Source: Streptomyces sp. 71268 (GTDB lineage: Bacteria; Actinomycetota; Actinomycetes; Streptomycetales; Streptomycetaceae). Taken from it: a stretch of DNA of 64,000 nucleotides. A program made the translations under genes and the position numbers. Shown one piece after another: positions 36,897-47,003 of this stretch. The first letter of the stretch is position 1; each line of letters starts with the position of its first letter. The DNA is taken from positions 4,433,001 through 4,497,000 of the forward strand of contig NZ_CP114200.1 of assembly GCF_029392895.1 (NCBI RefSeq), read 5' to 3'. The notes beneath the pieces are model-generated. The model ran no database searches. It saw nothing but the letters and a program-made list of their open reading frames with translations, and was not told where the DNA came from.

Positions 36897-36984
36897 TGGC
36901 GGAGGATACGAGATTCGAACTCGTGAGGGGTTGCCCCCAACACGCTTTCCAAGCGTGCGCCCTAGGCCACTAGGCGAATCCTCC
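36897..36984 (-). tRNA. tRNA-Ser (GGA)
   Basis: Acceptor arms GGAGGAT (5' end at 36984) and ATCCTCC (36907-36901), discriminator G and an encoded CCA (36899-36897). The anticodon arm is CACGC-TTGGAAA-GCGTG, anticodon GGA. A long variable arm (TTGGGGGCAACCCC) and the T-loop TTCGAAT mark a class II tRNA-Ser. Confidence 0.96.
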
Positions 36985-37096
36985 GCCGCAAACAATACAA
37001 GACCGAAAGCAGTGCTCGCGAACCCGATCCGGGGAGGGTGGGAGAGGGAGGCGGGGGCGGTCCCGGAGAGGGGTCGGTATCCGCTAGGGTGGGGGT

Positions 37097-37186
37097 CAGC
37101 CCCTCACGTGGCGCTATCTCACCTAACTCCCCCAGGGCCGGAAGGCAGCAAGGGTAAGTGGGCTCTGGCGGGTGCGTGAGGGGCGC
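37097..37186 (+). ncRNA. ffs: Signal recognition particle RNA (4.5S type)
   Basis: The conserved apical loop GGCCGGAAGGCAGCAAGGG (37136-37154) binds Ffh. The closing stem is GCCCCTCACG (37099-37108) with CGTGAGGGGC (37175-37184). It lies just upstream of dnaX, its usual place in actinobacteria. Ends are approximate. Confidence 0.95.
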
Positions 37187-37348
37187 TTGCGTTGGTGGGG
37201 AGCGGCACGGGGCGCGGGAGTCGCGCGAGGGTGTGACCAGTGCCTCAGTGGGGATTTTCGCCGGCCCGGCGCGGCGACGGTGCCGGGAGGCGGTCCGTGG
37301 GTCGCGGACGCGGGTCGGTTGTCAGTGTGGGCCGATATCGTCGTATGC

Positions 37349-39910
37349 GTGTCGTCCCTCGCGCTTTACCGTCGCTACCGCCCCGAGACCTTCGCCGAGG
37401 TCATCGGGCAGGAGCATGTCACCAGCCCGTTGCAGCAGGCGCTGCGGAACAACCGGGTCAACCACGCGTATCTGTTCAGTGGGCCGCGCGGCTGTGGCAA
37501 GACGACAAGCGCGCGCATCCTCGCCCGCTGTCTGAACTGTGAGCAGGGCCCGACGCCGACGCCCTGCGGCACGTGTCAGTCCTGTCGGGACCTGGCGCGT
37601 AACGGGCCCGGTTCGATCGACGTCATCGAGATCGACGCCGCCTCGCACGGTGGTGTGGACGACGCGCGTGACCTGCGGGAGAAGGCCTTCTTCGGGCCGG
37701 CCTCCAGCCGGTACAAGATTTACATCATCGACGAGGCGCACATGGTCACCTCGGCGGGCTTCAACGCCCTGCTGAAGGTGGTCGAGGAGCCGCCGGAGCA
37801 CCTCAAGTTCATCTTCGCGACGACCGAGCCCGAGAAGGTCATCGGGACGATCCGGTCGCGTACGCACCACTACCCCTTCCGACTCGTGCCTCCCGGGACG
37901 CTGCGCGAGTACCTGGCCGAGGTCTGTGGGCGCGAGGACATTCCCGTCGAGGACGGCGTGCTGCCCCTGGTCGTGCGGGCCGGGGCCGGGTCGGTGCGTG
38001 ACTCGATGTCCGTCATGGACCAGCTCCTCGCCGGCGCGGCCGAGGACGGCGTGACGTACGCCATGGCGACCGCCCTGCTCGGGTACACGGACGGGTCGCT
38101 GCTGGACGCGGTCGTGGACGCGTTCGCGGCGGACGACGGGGCCGCGGCGTTCGAGGTGGTGGACCGGGTCATCGAGGGCGGGAACGACCCGCGGCGGTTC
38201 GTCGCCGACCTGCTGGAGCGGCTGCGCGACCTGGTGATCCTCGCGGCGGTGCCCGACGCGGCGACCAAGGGGCTCATCGACGCCCCCGCGGACGTGGTCG
38301 AGCGGATGCAGGCGCAGGCGTCGGTGTTCGGCGCCGCCGAGCTGAGCCGCGCCGCCGACCTGGTCAACGAGGGACTCACGGAGATGCGCGGGGCGACCTC
38401 GCCCCGGTTGCAGTTGGAGCTGATCTGTGCGCGGGTGCTGCTGCCCGCCGCCTTCGACGACGAGCGCTCGGTGCAGGCCCGGCTGGACAAGCTGGAGCGG
38501 AGCGCGTTGACGAACGGCATCGTGGGCGCGCCCGCCGGTGCGCCGCCGATGGGGTACGTACCGGGGCCCGAGGGCCACGGCGTTCCCGCTCCGGCGCAGC
38601 CGATGGCGCCCCCGGCCCCGGTGCCTCCAGCCCCCGTGCCGGGCCCCGCTCCCGTCGCAGCGCAGCCCGGCCCTGCCGGGGGCGGTGCGGGTGGCGCGCC
38701 CGGCAGCTGGCCTGCGGCGCCCGGAGCCGGCCAGCAGCCCGCCGCCGAGCAGGGCCAGGCCGCGCCCAGCGGCCCGGGTCCGGGCCCGGGCGATGGCGCG
38801 GGGCAGCCCGGCGGACAGCCGGCCGGTGGCCAGCGCCCGGGGGCCTGGCCCACGCGCGCGGGTGCGGGCGCCGGCGCGGGAGCCCCGGCCGCCGGCGCCG
38901 GTGCGGGCCGCCCGGCCGGTGCCTGGCCCGGGGCGGGTGGGGCGACCGGCGCGCAGGCCGGCGCGGGCGGTAGCGCGTACGGCGCGGGCGGTGGAGCGTA
39001 CGGAGCGTCGGCGGGCGGTGGCGCTCCGGCCGGTCCGGCGAGCGGGGCGGGACCCTCGGGGGCCGCGCCCGGCGCCGCGCCGCAGGGGGGAGACGCGGGC
39101 CAAGGAGCCGCGCAGGTGCGCGCCATGTGGCCCGACATCCTGGAGGCGGTGAAGAACCAGCGCCGCTTCACCTGGATCTTGTTGAGCCAGAACGCGCAGG
39201 TCACGGGGTTCGACGGCACCACGCTCCAGGTGGGCTTCTCCAACGCGGGGGCCCGCGACAGTTTCGTCGCCGGCGGCAGCGAGGACGTGCTGCGGCAGGC
39301 GCTGAACAGCCGGTTCGGGGTGCAGTGGCGGATCGAGGCCGTCGTCGACCCCTCGGGCGGCGCGGGCCAGGCCCCGGCCGCCGGGCCCGGCGCCGGCCCC
39401 GGCGGGTTCGGGGCGAACGGTGGCTTCGGTGGTGGTGGGGGCGGCGGCTTCGCCCCGGGCGCGGGCCCAGGCCCGGGTGCGGGCGGTGGCGGGTTCGGCT
39501 CGGGCGCACCGGCCGCCCCGCCCCGACAGGCGCCCCAGCCGCCGGCGGCCACCACCACCGACGGCGGCCAGGGCACGGCCGGCCCGGCGGGCGCGGGCGG
39601 TTCCGGCGGGCCCGGGCCGGGCGGCGGCCCGGGGGGCGCGGGCGGCCCGAGACCCGGCGGCGAGGGCGCCCAGCGCGCCCGGCAGGCCGCCGCGGCCGGT
39701 GCGGCGGGTGGCCCCGGTGCGGGCGGCCCGGCGCTGGACGGCCCGGGCGGCGGCAGCGCCTACGGGGATGGTCCGCCCACGCCCGTGGCGCCGGAGTACG
39801 ACATGCCGGCCGAGGACGATCCGGACCTGGTCGAGAACGCGCTCAGTGGCTACGACCTCATCGTGCGCGAGCTGGGTGCGACCGTGATCGAAGAGATCGC
39901 CAACGAGTAG
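37349..39910 (+). CDS. dnaX: DNA polymerase III subunits gamma and tau
   Basis: An 853-aa clamp-loader ATPase. It has the Walker A FSGPRGCGKTT, a four-Cys zinc module (CLNCEQGPTPTPCGTCQSC), Walker B IDEAHM, sensor TIRSR and a domain III helical region to residue ~400. A very long Gly/Ala/Pro-rich linker (about residues 400-585) precedes the tau-like region (MWPDILEAVKNQRRFTWILL), followed by more Gly-rich sequence and an acidic end. The start chosen is GTG 37349 (VSSLALYRRYRPETF); no clear ribosome site is visible. It heads the replication/recombination cluster with ybaB and recR. Confidence 0.95.
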   Translation: MSSLALYRRYRPETFAEVIGQEHVTSPLQQALRNNRVNHAYLFSGPRGCGKTTSARILARCLNCEQGPTPTPCGTCQSCRDLARNGPGSIDVIEIDAASHGGVDDARDLREKAFFGPASSRYKIYIIDEAHMVTSAGFNALLKVVEEPPEHLKFIFATTEPEKVIGTIRSRTHHYPFRLVPPGTLREYLAEVCGREDIPVEDGVLPLVVRAGAGSVRDSMSVMDQLLAGAAEDGVTYAMATALLGYTDGSLLDAVVDAFAADDGAAAFEVVDRVIEGGNDPRRFVADLLERLRDLVILAAVPDAATKGLIDAPADVVERMQAQASVFGAAELSRAADLVNEGLTEMRGATSPRLQLELICARVLLPAAFDDERSVQARLDKLERSALTNGIVGAPAGAPPMGYVPGPEGHGVPAPAQPMAPPAPVPPAPVPGPAPVAAQPGPAGGGAGGAPGSWPAAPGAGQQPAAEQGQAAPSGPGPGPGDGAGQPGGQPAGGQRPGAWPTRAGAGAGAGAPAAGAGAGRPAGAWPGAGGATGAQAGAGGSAYGAGGGAYGASAGGGAPAGPASGAGPSGAAPGAAPQGGDAGQGAAQVRAMWPDILEAVKNQRRFTWILLSQNAQVTGFDGTTLQVGFSNAGARDSFVAGGSEDVLRQALNSRFGVQWRIEAVVDPSGGAGQAPAAGPGAGPGGFGANGGFGGGGGGGFAPGAGPGPGAGGGGFGSGAPAAPPRQAPQPPAATTTDGGQGTAGPAGAGGSGGPGPGGGPGGAGGPRPGGEGAQRARQAAAAGAAGGPGAGGPALDGPGGGSAYGDGPPTPVAPEYDMPAEDDPDLVENALSGYDLIVRELGATVIEEIANE

Positions 39911-40008
39911 TGAGTAGCGAGTAGCGCGCAGGTGCGTGAGCGCGGCTCGCGGCGAGAGTCGGGAGTCGGGTGGCGCGTGGTGCGCTCGGTGAGAGTCACC
40001 GCCGCCCC

Positions 40009-40052
40009 GGCCCACCGTGGGCGCTGCCCGGGCCCACCGTGGGCGCTGCCCG
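40009..40052. repeat. 22-bp tandem repeat, two copies
   Basis: GGCCCACCGTGGGCGCTGCC plus two bases is repeated exactly at 40009-40030 and 40031-40052. It lies in the 351-bp gap (39911-40261) between dnaX and ybaB, which otherwise shows only a probable ybaB promoter near 40215. Confidence 0.75.
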
Positions 40053-40261
40053 AGCCCCGTGGCGTCGCGTCGCGCGGGGCTCAATGCTTGCCCCGGCCCC
40101 CGTAGCCCGCTACCGCCGAGGTATCCCGGCAGCGCCGCGCGGCCCGCACCCGTGGTCGTACTGCTGCCTCTGGCCTCCTCCGTACGGCGTAGGGCGTGGG
40201 AACGGCCGAACACGTAGGCTCGGGCTACTGAACATGTTCGTCTACAGCCAGGAGCGAGCCC

Positions 40262-40597
40262 GTGATTCCCGGTGGCGGCCAGCCCAACATGCAGCAGTTG
40301 CTGCAGCAGGCGCAGAAGATGCAGCAGGACCTCGCGGCGGCTCAGGAGGAGCTGGCGCGGACGCCGGTCGAGGGTTCGGCGGGTGGTGGTCTCGTCAAGG
40401 CCACGGTGACCGGGGGCGGCGAGCTCCAGGGCCTGGTCATTGACCCGAAGGCGGTGGACCCTGAAGACACGGAGACCCTCGCGGACCTCGTCGTCGCCGC
40501 AGTTCGGGACGCCAACCAGTCCGCGCAGGAGCTCCAGCAGCAGAAGCTCGGGCCGCTCGCCCAGGGGCTCGGCGGGATGCCCGGGCTCCCCTTCTGA
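40262..40597 (+). CDS. YbaB/EbfC family nucleoid-associated protein
   Basis: A 111-aa dimeric DNA-binding protein. It has a Gln-rich coiled helix ([20 protein letters not shown]), a central [20 protein letters not shown] beta region and a C-terminal helix ([20 protein letters not shown]), all as in YbaB. GTG 40262 follows AGGAGC. It lies between dnaX and recR, the conserved bacterial order. Confidence 0.95.
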   Translation: MIPGGGQPNMQQLLQQAQKMQQDLAAAQEELARTPVEGSAGGGLVKATVTGGGELQGLVIDPKAVDPEDTETLADLVVAAVRDANQSAQELQQQKLGPLAQGLGGMPGLPF

Positions 40598-40872
40598 CGC
40601 GTTCCCGGCGCCCCTACTCCTCGATACGTCAGCCGAACCCCGGCCATCCGGCCAGGGCGCACGACCCGGGGCCCGTTCCGGTCCCGGCCGCGGGCCCTGG
40701 GCGGCCGGCCCCGGCCCCGCTCCCGACCGCTCCCGCGCCGCGTTCGGACCGCTCCGCTCCGGTCCGGTATCGGCCCCGGCCGGCCGTGCTCCGTACAGGA
40801 CGCGTACAGGCCGCCGACACACCAGCCACATCAGCCACTGACAGAGATACACACAGAAGGAGGAGGCGTTCC

Positions 40873-41472
40873 GTGTACGAAGGCGTGGTCCAGGACCTCA
40901 TCGACGAGTTGGGCAGGCTTCCCGGCGTCGGTCCCAAGAGCGCGCAGCGGATCGCTTTCCACATCCTGCAGGCTGAGCCGACCGACGTACGTCGCCTGGC
41001 GCACGCCCTGACCGAGGTCAAGGCGAAGGTGCGGTTCTGCGCGGTGTGCGGCAACGTCGCCGAGGCCGAGCAGTGCCGTGTCTGTCTCGATCCGCGCCGC
41101 GACGTCGCGGTCATCTGCGTCGTGGAAGAGCCGAAGGACGTCGTCGCGATCGAGCGGACGCGCGAGTTCCGCGGCCGGTACCACGTGCTCGGCGGGGCGA
41201 TCAGTCCCATCGAAGGCGTCGGCCCGGACGACCTACGGATACGGGAACTGCTGACCAGGCTCGCGGACGGCGCCGTCACCGAGCTGATTCTGGCTACCGA
41301 TCCCAACCTCGAAGGGGAGGCCACGGCCACGTACCTCGCGCGCATGGTCAAGCCCATGGGCCTGAAGGTCACGCGGCTGGCGAGCGGCCTGCCCGTCGGG
41401 GGAGACCTGGAGTACGCCGACGAGGTCACGCTGGGACGTGCCTTCGAAGGGAGAAGACTTCTCGATGTCTGA
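40873..41472 (+). CDS. recR: Recombination mediator RecR
   Basis: A 199-aa protein of the RecFOR pathway that loads RecA at gaps. It has an N-terminal helix-hairpin-helix ([20 protein letters not shown]), a zinc module with C-x2-C...C-x2-C ([17 protein letters not shown]), and a TOPRIM domain ([17 protein letters not shown]...[15 protein letters not shown]). GTG 40873 follows AAGGAGGAG. The stop overlaps the start of the next gene by eight bases. Confidence 0.97.
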   Translation: MYEGVVQDLIDELGRLPGVGPKSAQRIAFHILQAEPTDVRRLAHALTEVKAKVRFCAVCGNVAEAEQCRVCLDPRRDVAVICVVEEPKDVVAIERTREFRGRYHVLGGAISPIEGVGPDDLRIRELLTRLADGAVTELILATDPNLEGEATATYLARMVKPMGLKVTRLASGLPVGGDLEYADEVTLGRAFEGRRLLDV

Positions 41473-42133
41473 CGCAACGCTGCACGACAGCCACCACGAC
41501 CCGGCCGACTTCGCGGTACAGATCTCCGACCAGATCGAGAGCTTCATCGTCGCGGTCACGGAGGTCGCCAAGGGGGACGAACCGGATAGCGCGGTTCCCT
41601 TCCTGCTCTTGGAGATCTCGCAGTTGCTCCTCGCGGGCGGGCGGCTCGGCGCCCACGAGGACTTCGTACCGGACGAACGCTACGAGCCCGACGTCGGCCC
41701 CGAGCCGGACGTGGACGAGCTGCGCGAACGGTTCGCCACGCTGCTCGACCCGATCGACGTGTACTCCGAGGTCTTCGACCCGTACGTGCCGCGCTCGCAG
41801 CCGGTGGCCTGCCGCATCTCCGACGACCTCGCCGACATCATCACCGACCTGCGGCACGGCATGGCGCACTACCGCGACGGCCGCGTCAGCGAGGCGCTGT
41901 GGTGGTGGCAGTTCTCCTACCTGTCGAACTGGGGCACCACCGCGTCCGCCGCGCTGCGTGCCCTTCAGTCGCTCGTCGCGCACGTCCGCCTGGACAGCCC
42001 GCTCGACGAGCTCGACGGCCTGGACACGGACAGCAACGCCGACGGCGACGACCAGCTCGCCGAGGAAGCGGGACGGGTGATGGCCGCGGAGATCGCCGCC
42101 CCGCTCGGCCTGCCGTCCTCCGCGCGCCCGTAA
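41465..42133 (+). CDS. DUF5063 domain protein
   Basis: A 222-aa acidic protein of unknown function found after recR in actinobacteria. Conserved helices are [20 protein letters not shown] and [21 protein letters not shown] Trp-rich core ([15 protein letters not shown]) and an Asp-rich linker follow. ATG 41465 lies within the 3' end of recR, so translation is coupled. A strong hairpin follows at 42220. Confidence 0.9.
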   Translation: MSDATLHDSHHDPADFAVQISDQIESFIVAVTEVAKGDEPDSAVPFLLLEISQLLLAGGRLGAHEDFVPDERYEPDVGPEPDVDELRERFATLLDPIDVYSEVFDPYVPRSQPVACRISDDLADIITDLRHGMAHYRDGRVSEALWWWQFSYLSNWGTTASAALRALQSLVAHVRLDSPLDELDGLDTDSNADGDDQLAEEAGRVMAAEIAAPLGLPSSARP

Positions 42134-42219
42134 GCGCGTCGGTACGTACGTTCGAAGGCGTGCTCGTCAGGACGCTCGTAGGCACGTTCGTAGGCACGCC
42201 TGCGAGAACGCGTGTGGCC

Positions 42220-42257
42220 GGCCCGCCGGCCGGGGCCGGATCGCCGGCCGGCGGGCC
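42220..42257 (+). terminator. Terminator after the recR operon
   Basis: GGCCCGCCGGCCG (42220-42232) and its exact complement (42245-42257) form a 13-bp stem with a 12-base loop. No T tract follows. Confidence 0.65.
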
Positions 42258-42689
42258 GTCGCCCGTCAGCCGGCTGGCCCGGCCGCCATCCGCCCGGGGC
42301 GCAACGCCGGCCCCGGGCGCAGCCCTGGCCCCGGGGTGCCGACTGGCCGGGGGCGGTCGTGCCACGTGGCTGGTTCACCCGCCGTACGTCCGCATTTCGG
42401 TGTGAGGCCCTGCGGGGCGACACCCGGATGGGTGGTATTTCGGCCGCCTGCGTGTAGCCGTCGCATTGTGACCTGAATTACGTTCCTGTGTGCCCTCGCG
42501 TGAAGCGGGCAGGGTTGCTCGCTGAGCGGGTGAGTGTGGTGCGTCCTGCCTGATCATGAAGTGAGTTATGTGTCTCGCTATGTGATATTGAGAGGGCTTA
42601 TCCGACTTGCTCGTTAGACTGAGCCGACCGCAGTTCCCCCTGGTGGGGGTCTGGGGGGTGACCCCAGAAGAGACAAGCGAGGAGCGCAC
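42258..42689. other. Leader region of ask
   Basis: These 432 bp have no gene. From 42460 to 42620 the sequence is AT-richer than average and should hold the ask promoter, for example TAGACT at 42615-42620. GAGGAG (about 42679-42684) is the ask ribosome site. I see no clear riboswitch. Confidence 0.5.
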
Positions 42690-43961
42690 GTGGGCCTTGT
42701 CGTGCAGAAGTACGGCGGCTCCTCCGTTGCGGATGCCGAGGGCATCAAGCGCGTCGCCAAGCGAATCGTGGAAGCCAAGAAGAACGGCCACCAGGTGGTC
42801 GTCGTGGTTTCCGCGATGGGCGACACTACGGACGAGTTGATCGACCTCGCTCAGCAGGTTTCGCCGATTCCTGCCGGGCGTGAGTTCGACATGTTGCTGA
42901 CCGCTGGAGAGCGAATCTCCATGGCGTTGCTGGCGATGGCGATCAAAAACCTCGGGCACGAAGCACTGTCCTTCACGGGCAGCCAGGCAGGTGTCATTAC
43001 CGACTCGGTCCACAACAAAGCGCGCATCATCGATGTCACGCCCGGTCGCATCCGGGACGCGCTCGATCAGGGCGCGGTGGCGATCGTGGCCGGATTCCAG
43101 GGTGTCTCTCAGGTCAAGAAGGACATCACCACGCTCGGCCGCGGCGGCTCGGACACGACCGCCGTCGCGCTGGCGGCGGCCCTCGACGCCGAGGTGTGCG
43201 AGATCTACACCGACGTGGACGGCGTCTTCACCGCCGACCCGCGTGTGGTGAAGAAGGCGCGCAAGATAGTCGATATCGCGTTCGAAGACATGCTCGAACT
43301 CGCGGCCAGCGGCTCAAAGGTGCTGCACCTGCGCTGTGTCGAGTACGCCCGTCGCTACAACATCCCCATCCACGTCCGGTCGTCGTTCTCCGGCCACGTG
43401 GGCACCTGGGTGCGGAACAAGCCCGAAGGAGAAGAAGGCATGGAGCAGGCGATCATCTCCGGGGTGGCCCACGACACGTCGGAGGCCAAGATCACGGTCG
43501 TCGGCGTGCCGGACAAGCCCGGCGAGGCCGCCGCCATCTTCCGTACGATCTCGGACGCCCAGCTCAACATCGACATGGTGGTGCAGAACGTCTCCGCCGC
43601 GTCCACCGGGCTGACCGACATCTCCTTCACGCTGCCGAAGACCGACGGCCACAAGGCCATGGAGGCGCTCACCAAGGCGCAGCCCGAGATCGGCTTCGAC
43701 TCGCTGCGCTACGACGACCAGATCGCCAAGATCTCGCTGGTCGGCGCGGGCATGCGGACCAACCCCGGGGTGACGGCGACCTTCTTCGAGGCGCTGTCGA
43801 ACGCCGGCGTGAACATCGAGCTGATCTCCACCTCCGAGATCCGCATCTCGGTCGTGACCCGGCAGGACGAGGTCAAGGACGCGGTGCGCGCGGTGCACAG
43901 CGCGTTCGGCCTCGACAGTGAGAGCGACGAGGCCGTCGTGTACGGCGGCACCGGGCGATGA
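42690..43961 (+). CDS. ask: Aspartate kinase (alpha subunit, full length)
   Basis: A 423-aa enzyme making 4-phospho-L-aspartate, the first step to lysine, threonine, methionine and diaminopimelate. It has the kinase N-terminus [17 protein letters not shown], a [18 protein letters not shown] loop and two C-terminal ACT domains (from ~residue 265, [19 protein letters not shown], then [20 protein letters not shown]) for feedback control. GTG 42690 follows GAGGAG. An internal start can produce the beta subunit. The stop overlaps asd by four bases. Confidence 0.97.
   Translation: MGLVVQKYGGSSVADAEGIKRVAKRIVEAKKNGHQVVVVVSAMGDTTDELIDLAQQVSPIPAGREFDMLLTAGERISMALLAMAIKNLGHEALSFTGSQAGVITDSVHNKARIIDVTPGRIRDALDQGAVAIVAGFQGVSQVKKDITTLGRGGSDTTAVALAAALDAEVCEIYTDVDGVFTADPRVVKKARKIVDIAFEDMLELAASGSKVLHLRCVEYARRYNIPIHVRSSFSGHVGTWVRNKPEGEEGMEQAIISGVAHDTSEAKITVVGVPDKPGEAAAIFRTISDAQLNIDMVVQNVSAASTGLTDISFTLPKTDGHKAMEALTKAQPEIGFDSLRYDDQIAKISLVGAGMRTNPGVTATFFEALSNAGVNIELISTSEIRISVVTRQDEVKDAVRAVHSAFGLDSESDEAVVYGGTGR
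43440..43961 (+). other. Internal start for the aspartate kinase beta subunit
   Basis: ATG 43440 lies just before the first ACT domain and is preceded by GAAGGAGAAGAAGG. It would give a 173-aa regulatory subunit, as known for alpha2-beta2 aspartokinases of actinobacteria and Bacillus. Its use here is inferred. Confidence 0.6.
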
Positions 43962-45118
43962 CCGGTGTCGGCGGCGGACGCGGTGAGAGTGGTGTGAACG
44001 TGGTGAGTGGTGTGAGAGGCGTGACGAGCGTGAGTGGCGACAGCGGTGCCGCGGGCCGTGCGGGCAAGCCGACGCTGGCCGTCGTCGGCGCGACCGGCGC
44101 CGTTGGCACGGTCATGCTCGGCATCCTTTCGGAGCGGGCGGACATCTGGGGCGAGATCCGACTGATCGCCTCACCGCGCTCGGCGGGCCGCAAGCTCACC
44201 GTGCGCGGCGAGGAGGTCGAGGTTGTCGCGCTGAGCGAGGAGGCGTTCGAGGGCGTCGACGTCGCGATGTTCGACGTACCGGATGAGGTCTCCGCGCAGT
44301 GGGCGCCGATCGCCGCGGCCAAGGGCGCGGTGGCGGTCGACAACTCCGGCGCCTTCCGGATGGACCCGGACGTTCCGCTCGTCGTCCCCGAGGTCAACGC
44401 GCACGCCGCGCGCGTACGCCCGCGCGGCATCATCTCGAACCCCAACTGCACCACCCTGTCGATGATCGTCGCGATGGGTGCGCTGCACGCCGAGTTCGGG
44501 CTGAGCGAGCTGATCGTCTCCTCCTACCAGGCCGTTTCCGGCGCGGGCAAGGAGGGCGTGGACACCCTGCGCGCGCAGCTCGCCAAGGTCGCCGGTACGG
44601 AGCTGGGCACGCAGCCCGGCGACGTGCGCCGCGCGGTCGGTGACACCGGCCCCTTCCCCGGGCCGATGGCGCTGAACGTGGTGCCCTTCGCCGGCTCGCT
44701 CAAGGAGGACGGCTGGACGTCGGAGGAGCTGAAGGTCCGCAACGAGTCCCGCAAGATCCTGGGGCTGCCCGAGCTGCGTGTCACCGCGACCTGCGTCCGG
44801 GTGCCCGTGATCACGACCCACTCGCTGACCGTGCACGCGCGGTTCGAGAACGAGGTTACGGTGGCGGCCGCGCACGAGATCCTGGCCAGCGCGCCGGGCG
44901 TGGTCCTGTGCGACAACCCGGCCGAGGGCGAGTTCCCGACCCCCGCCGACGTCGTGGGCACCGACCCGACCTGGGTGGGCCGCGTGCGCCGCTCGATGGA
45001 CGACCCGAAGGCGCTCGAACTGTTCGTCTGCGGCGACAACCTGCGTAAGGGCGCGGCGCTGAACACGGCCCAGATCGCCGAGGTCGTGGCCGCGGAACTG
45101 ACCGACAGCCGGAACTGA
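43958..45118 (+). CDS. asd: Aspartate-semialdehyde dehydrogenase
   Basis: A 386-aa enzyme reducing aspartyl phosphate with NADPH. It has the cofactor motif [13 protein letters not shown], the catalytic Cys in [25 protein letters not shown] and a His in [13 protein letters not shown]. About 37 residues precede the conserved start ([13 protein letters not shown]). They are a Gly/Val/Ser repeat ([19 protein letters not shown]) not expected in the family, so either a later GTG is used or the N-terminus has expanded. ATGA overlap with ask keeps the pathway genes coupled. Confidence 0.96.
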   Translation: MTGVGGGRGESGVNVVSGVRGVTSVSGDSGAAGRAGKPTLAVVGATGAVGTVMLGILSERADIWGEIRLIASPRSAGRKLTVRGEEVEVVALSEEAFEGVDVAMFDVPDEVSAQWAPIAAAKGAVAVDNSGAFRMDPDVPLVVPEVNAHAARVRPRGIISNPNCTTLSMIVAMGALHAEFGLSELIVSSYQAVSGAGKEGVDTLRAQLAKVAGTELGTQPGDVRRAVGDTGPFPGPMALNVVPFAGSLKEDGWTSEELKVRNESRKILGLPELRVTATCVRVPVITTHSLTVHARFENEVTVAAAHEILASAPGVVLCDNPAEGEFPTPADVVGTDPTWVGRVRRSMDDPKALELFVCGDNLRKGAALNTAQIAEVVAAELTDSRN

Positions 45119-46427
45119 TCCTCTGCCGAAAGCGGCCGCCGGTCGGAGTTGGTGTACTGCCGACACCGAATGGCGGCCGAAACCGGCCAATGGTTGGAAC
45201 TGGCCGAGTTAGCACTGCCTGACAGCCGGAACTGACCGAAGCCGACACCAACCGAGCGTCCCCGACCAGCGCTGCCCCTGACGCCCCGTCACTGACCGGC
45301 AGCCGCCGACCGACGGCCCACAGGCCCATCGGCCGCAAGCCCCCGCCAGCTCCTCCGTCTCGCGATGCACCACACCGCGAGATGGACGCGCAGCGGGGGC
45401 CGTGGTCTTTGCGGTGTCATACGCGCTGTGTGTCTTTGCGATGTCATAAGTCGCTGTGCGCTGTCGGGTGTGCCCTCGTCGCGTCCCCTCCGTGCTTCCC
45501 GGCCGCCGCGTCCGACGCGGAGCGCGTACGCCGCGGGCCCGCAGGTGGCGGAGAGGTTCGCCTACGTCGCTGGTGGGAGTCGTGGGGTGAGCTCGGAGGG
45601 GCCGGGCCTGGCCGTGGCGTGCTGGTTCGGCCGCGCTGTGCGGGGGGTCGGCTTCGTGCGGTGAGTGACGCGTGTGGCGCGGTGGGCGGGGTGTGGCGCG
45701 TTGCATCTGTGAACGGGGCTCGTGGTGGTTCGGGGGTGGTGGGGGCGGGTGGTGGCAGTGGGGTGGCGTCGGTGACGTGGTGGGTGTGAGCGGTGCTCTG
45801 GGCGAGGGGCGAGGGGCGAGGGGCGAGGGGTATGGGGTCTGGGAGAGGTGTGGGGCGTGCCGGAGGTCTGGGGCGTGCAGGAGGTCTGGGGCTGTAGTGG
45901 CGCGGCTGGTGCGGGGGTGGGGCGAGGTGCGGGCGCGGTGTAGGGCCGGGGAGGTGTCGGCGCGGGGCGTGCGGTGCGGGTGCCGTGGGTGTTGCTGCTG
46001 GGCGTGGGGCGCGTGCGGGGGTGGGGGTCGCTTCGTGTGAGGGCGGCCTGTAGGGGTGGGGCGGTGCGAGGGGGCCCGCCGGCCTGCGGTACAACATGTG
46101 AAGATTTCGTGGCCGAATGACGGGGTCGCTTCGCTTGATCTGCGACATCATTTTGTTCGAGTATTCGCTCTCCGCTCGCCGCAACCACGGATCGCGGGGG
46201 AGCGTCTTCGTCACCGCCCCTCACGGGCGCTGTTACAAATGGGGCATTGAGGGAGGGTCGTTGCGCATGGGGGTAATTGCGGCATTGCTCGGAACGGCGC
46301 CTCGCGCGTACAACCCTGACGGGGGGAAGCGTGTCCAACAGGCGTGGCAGAGGTACTTGGCATCGCAACAGCCCTGGGTGGCGGCAGCGCGGCAGTGCGC
46401 CCGCCGCGCCCGCGTACCTCTGGCGGT
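45119..46427. other. Long region without a supported gene
   Basis: These 1.3 kb lie between asd and the sigma-factor gene. The part at 45660-46080 is strongly G-rich on the + strand and Pro-coding in false minus-strand frames. 45119-45240 repeats fragments of the asd 3' end. 46085-46260 is AT-richer and likely the sigma-gene promoter region. A 56-codon frame at 46267-46437 overlaps the sigma start and is not convincing. Confidence 0.55.
45806..45837 (+). repeat. G-quadruplex-type GGGGCGA tandem repeat
   Basis: Four GGGG tracts separated by CGA (45806-45830) and a fifth after TAT (45834-45837) meet the classical G4 pattern. The tract is non-coding. Confidence 0.8.
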
Positions 46428-47003
46428 ATGCCGGTGATCGCGCCGTGGCCAGCCGCTCGTCCCGTCCAACTACCTTCACAGCGCGGGGACATTGACGAGG
46501 CGATGGCAGCGGGCACCACAGTCGATCACCTCACCGAGACCTATCGCGCCCATTATCGGTCGCTGCTCGGTCTCGCTGCGCTGCTTTTGGACGATACGGC
46601 GTCGTGTGAGGATGTCGTCCAAGAGGCGTTCATACGCGTCCATTCCGCGCGTAATCGCGTACGCGAGCCGGAAAAGACGCTCGCCTATTTGCGTCAGACC
46701 GTCGTCAACCTTTCCCGTTCCGCATTGCGCCGCCGCATTCTCGGGCTGAAGCTGCTTTCGAAGCCCATGCCCGATATGGCGAGTGCCGAAGAGGGCGCGT
46801 ACGAACTGTTGGAGCGCGACCAACTGATCCAGGCGATGCGTGGATTGCAGCGCCGGCAGCGCGAGGTGCTGGTTCTGCGCTATTTCGCCGACATGACCGA
46901 AGCGCAGGTTGCGGAAACCCTCGGAATATCGCTGGGTTCGGTCAAGGCGTACGGATCGCGCGGTATCGCGGCGCTGCGCGTCGCCATGGAGGCCCCGGCA
47001 TGA
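46428..47003 (+). CDS. SigE-family ECF-type RNA polymerase sigma factor
   Basis: A 191-aa sigma factor. Region 2 is AHYRSLLGLAALLLDDTASC with EDVVQEAFIRVHSA. Region 4 is GLQRRQREVLVLRYFADMTE with AQVAETLGISLGSVKAYGSR. It is a conserved Streptomyces protein found downstream of ask-asd. ATG 46428 is chosen; ATG 46503 is an alternative. The stop overlaps the start of the membrane protein gene (ATGA), which is its likely anti-sigma partner. Confidence 0.93.
   Translation: MPVIAPWPAARPVQLPSQRGDIDEAMAAGTTVDHLTETYRAHYRSLLGLAALLLDDTASCEDVVQEAFIRVHSARNRVREPEKTLAYLRQTVVNLSRSALRRRILGLKLLSKPMPDMASAEEGAYELLERDQLIQAMRGLQRRQREVLVLRYFADMTEAQVAETLGISLGSVKAYGSRGIAALRVAMEAPA

Noticed and set aside
37322..40852. 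1176-codon minus-strand frame across dnaX and ybaB
   Set aside because: It is antisense to well-supported dnaX and ybaB, has no recognisable domain, and spans their intergenic gap.
46267..46437. 56-codon frame starting MGVIAALLGTAP before the sigma gene
   Set aside because: It has a GGGAGGG upstream but overlaps the sigma start in another frame and has no recognisable protein. More likely leader DNA.
45444..46479. Proline-rich minus-strand frames
   Set aside because: A by-product of the G-rich plus strand. No domain, no ribosome site, no conserved segment.
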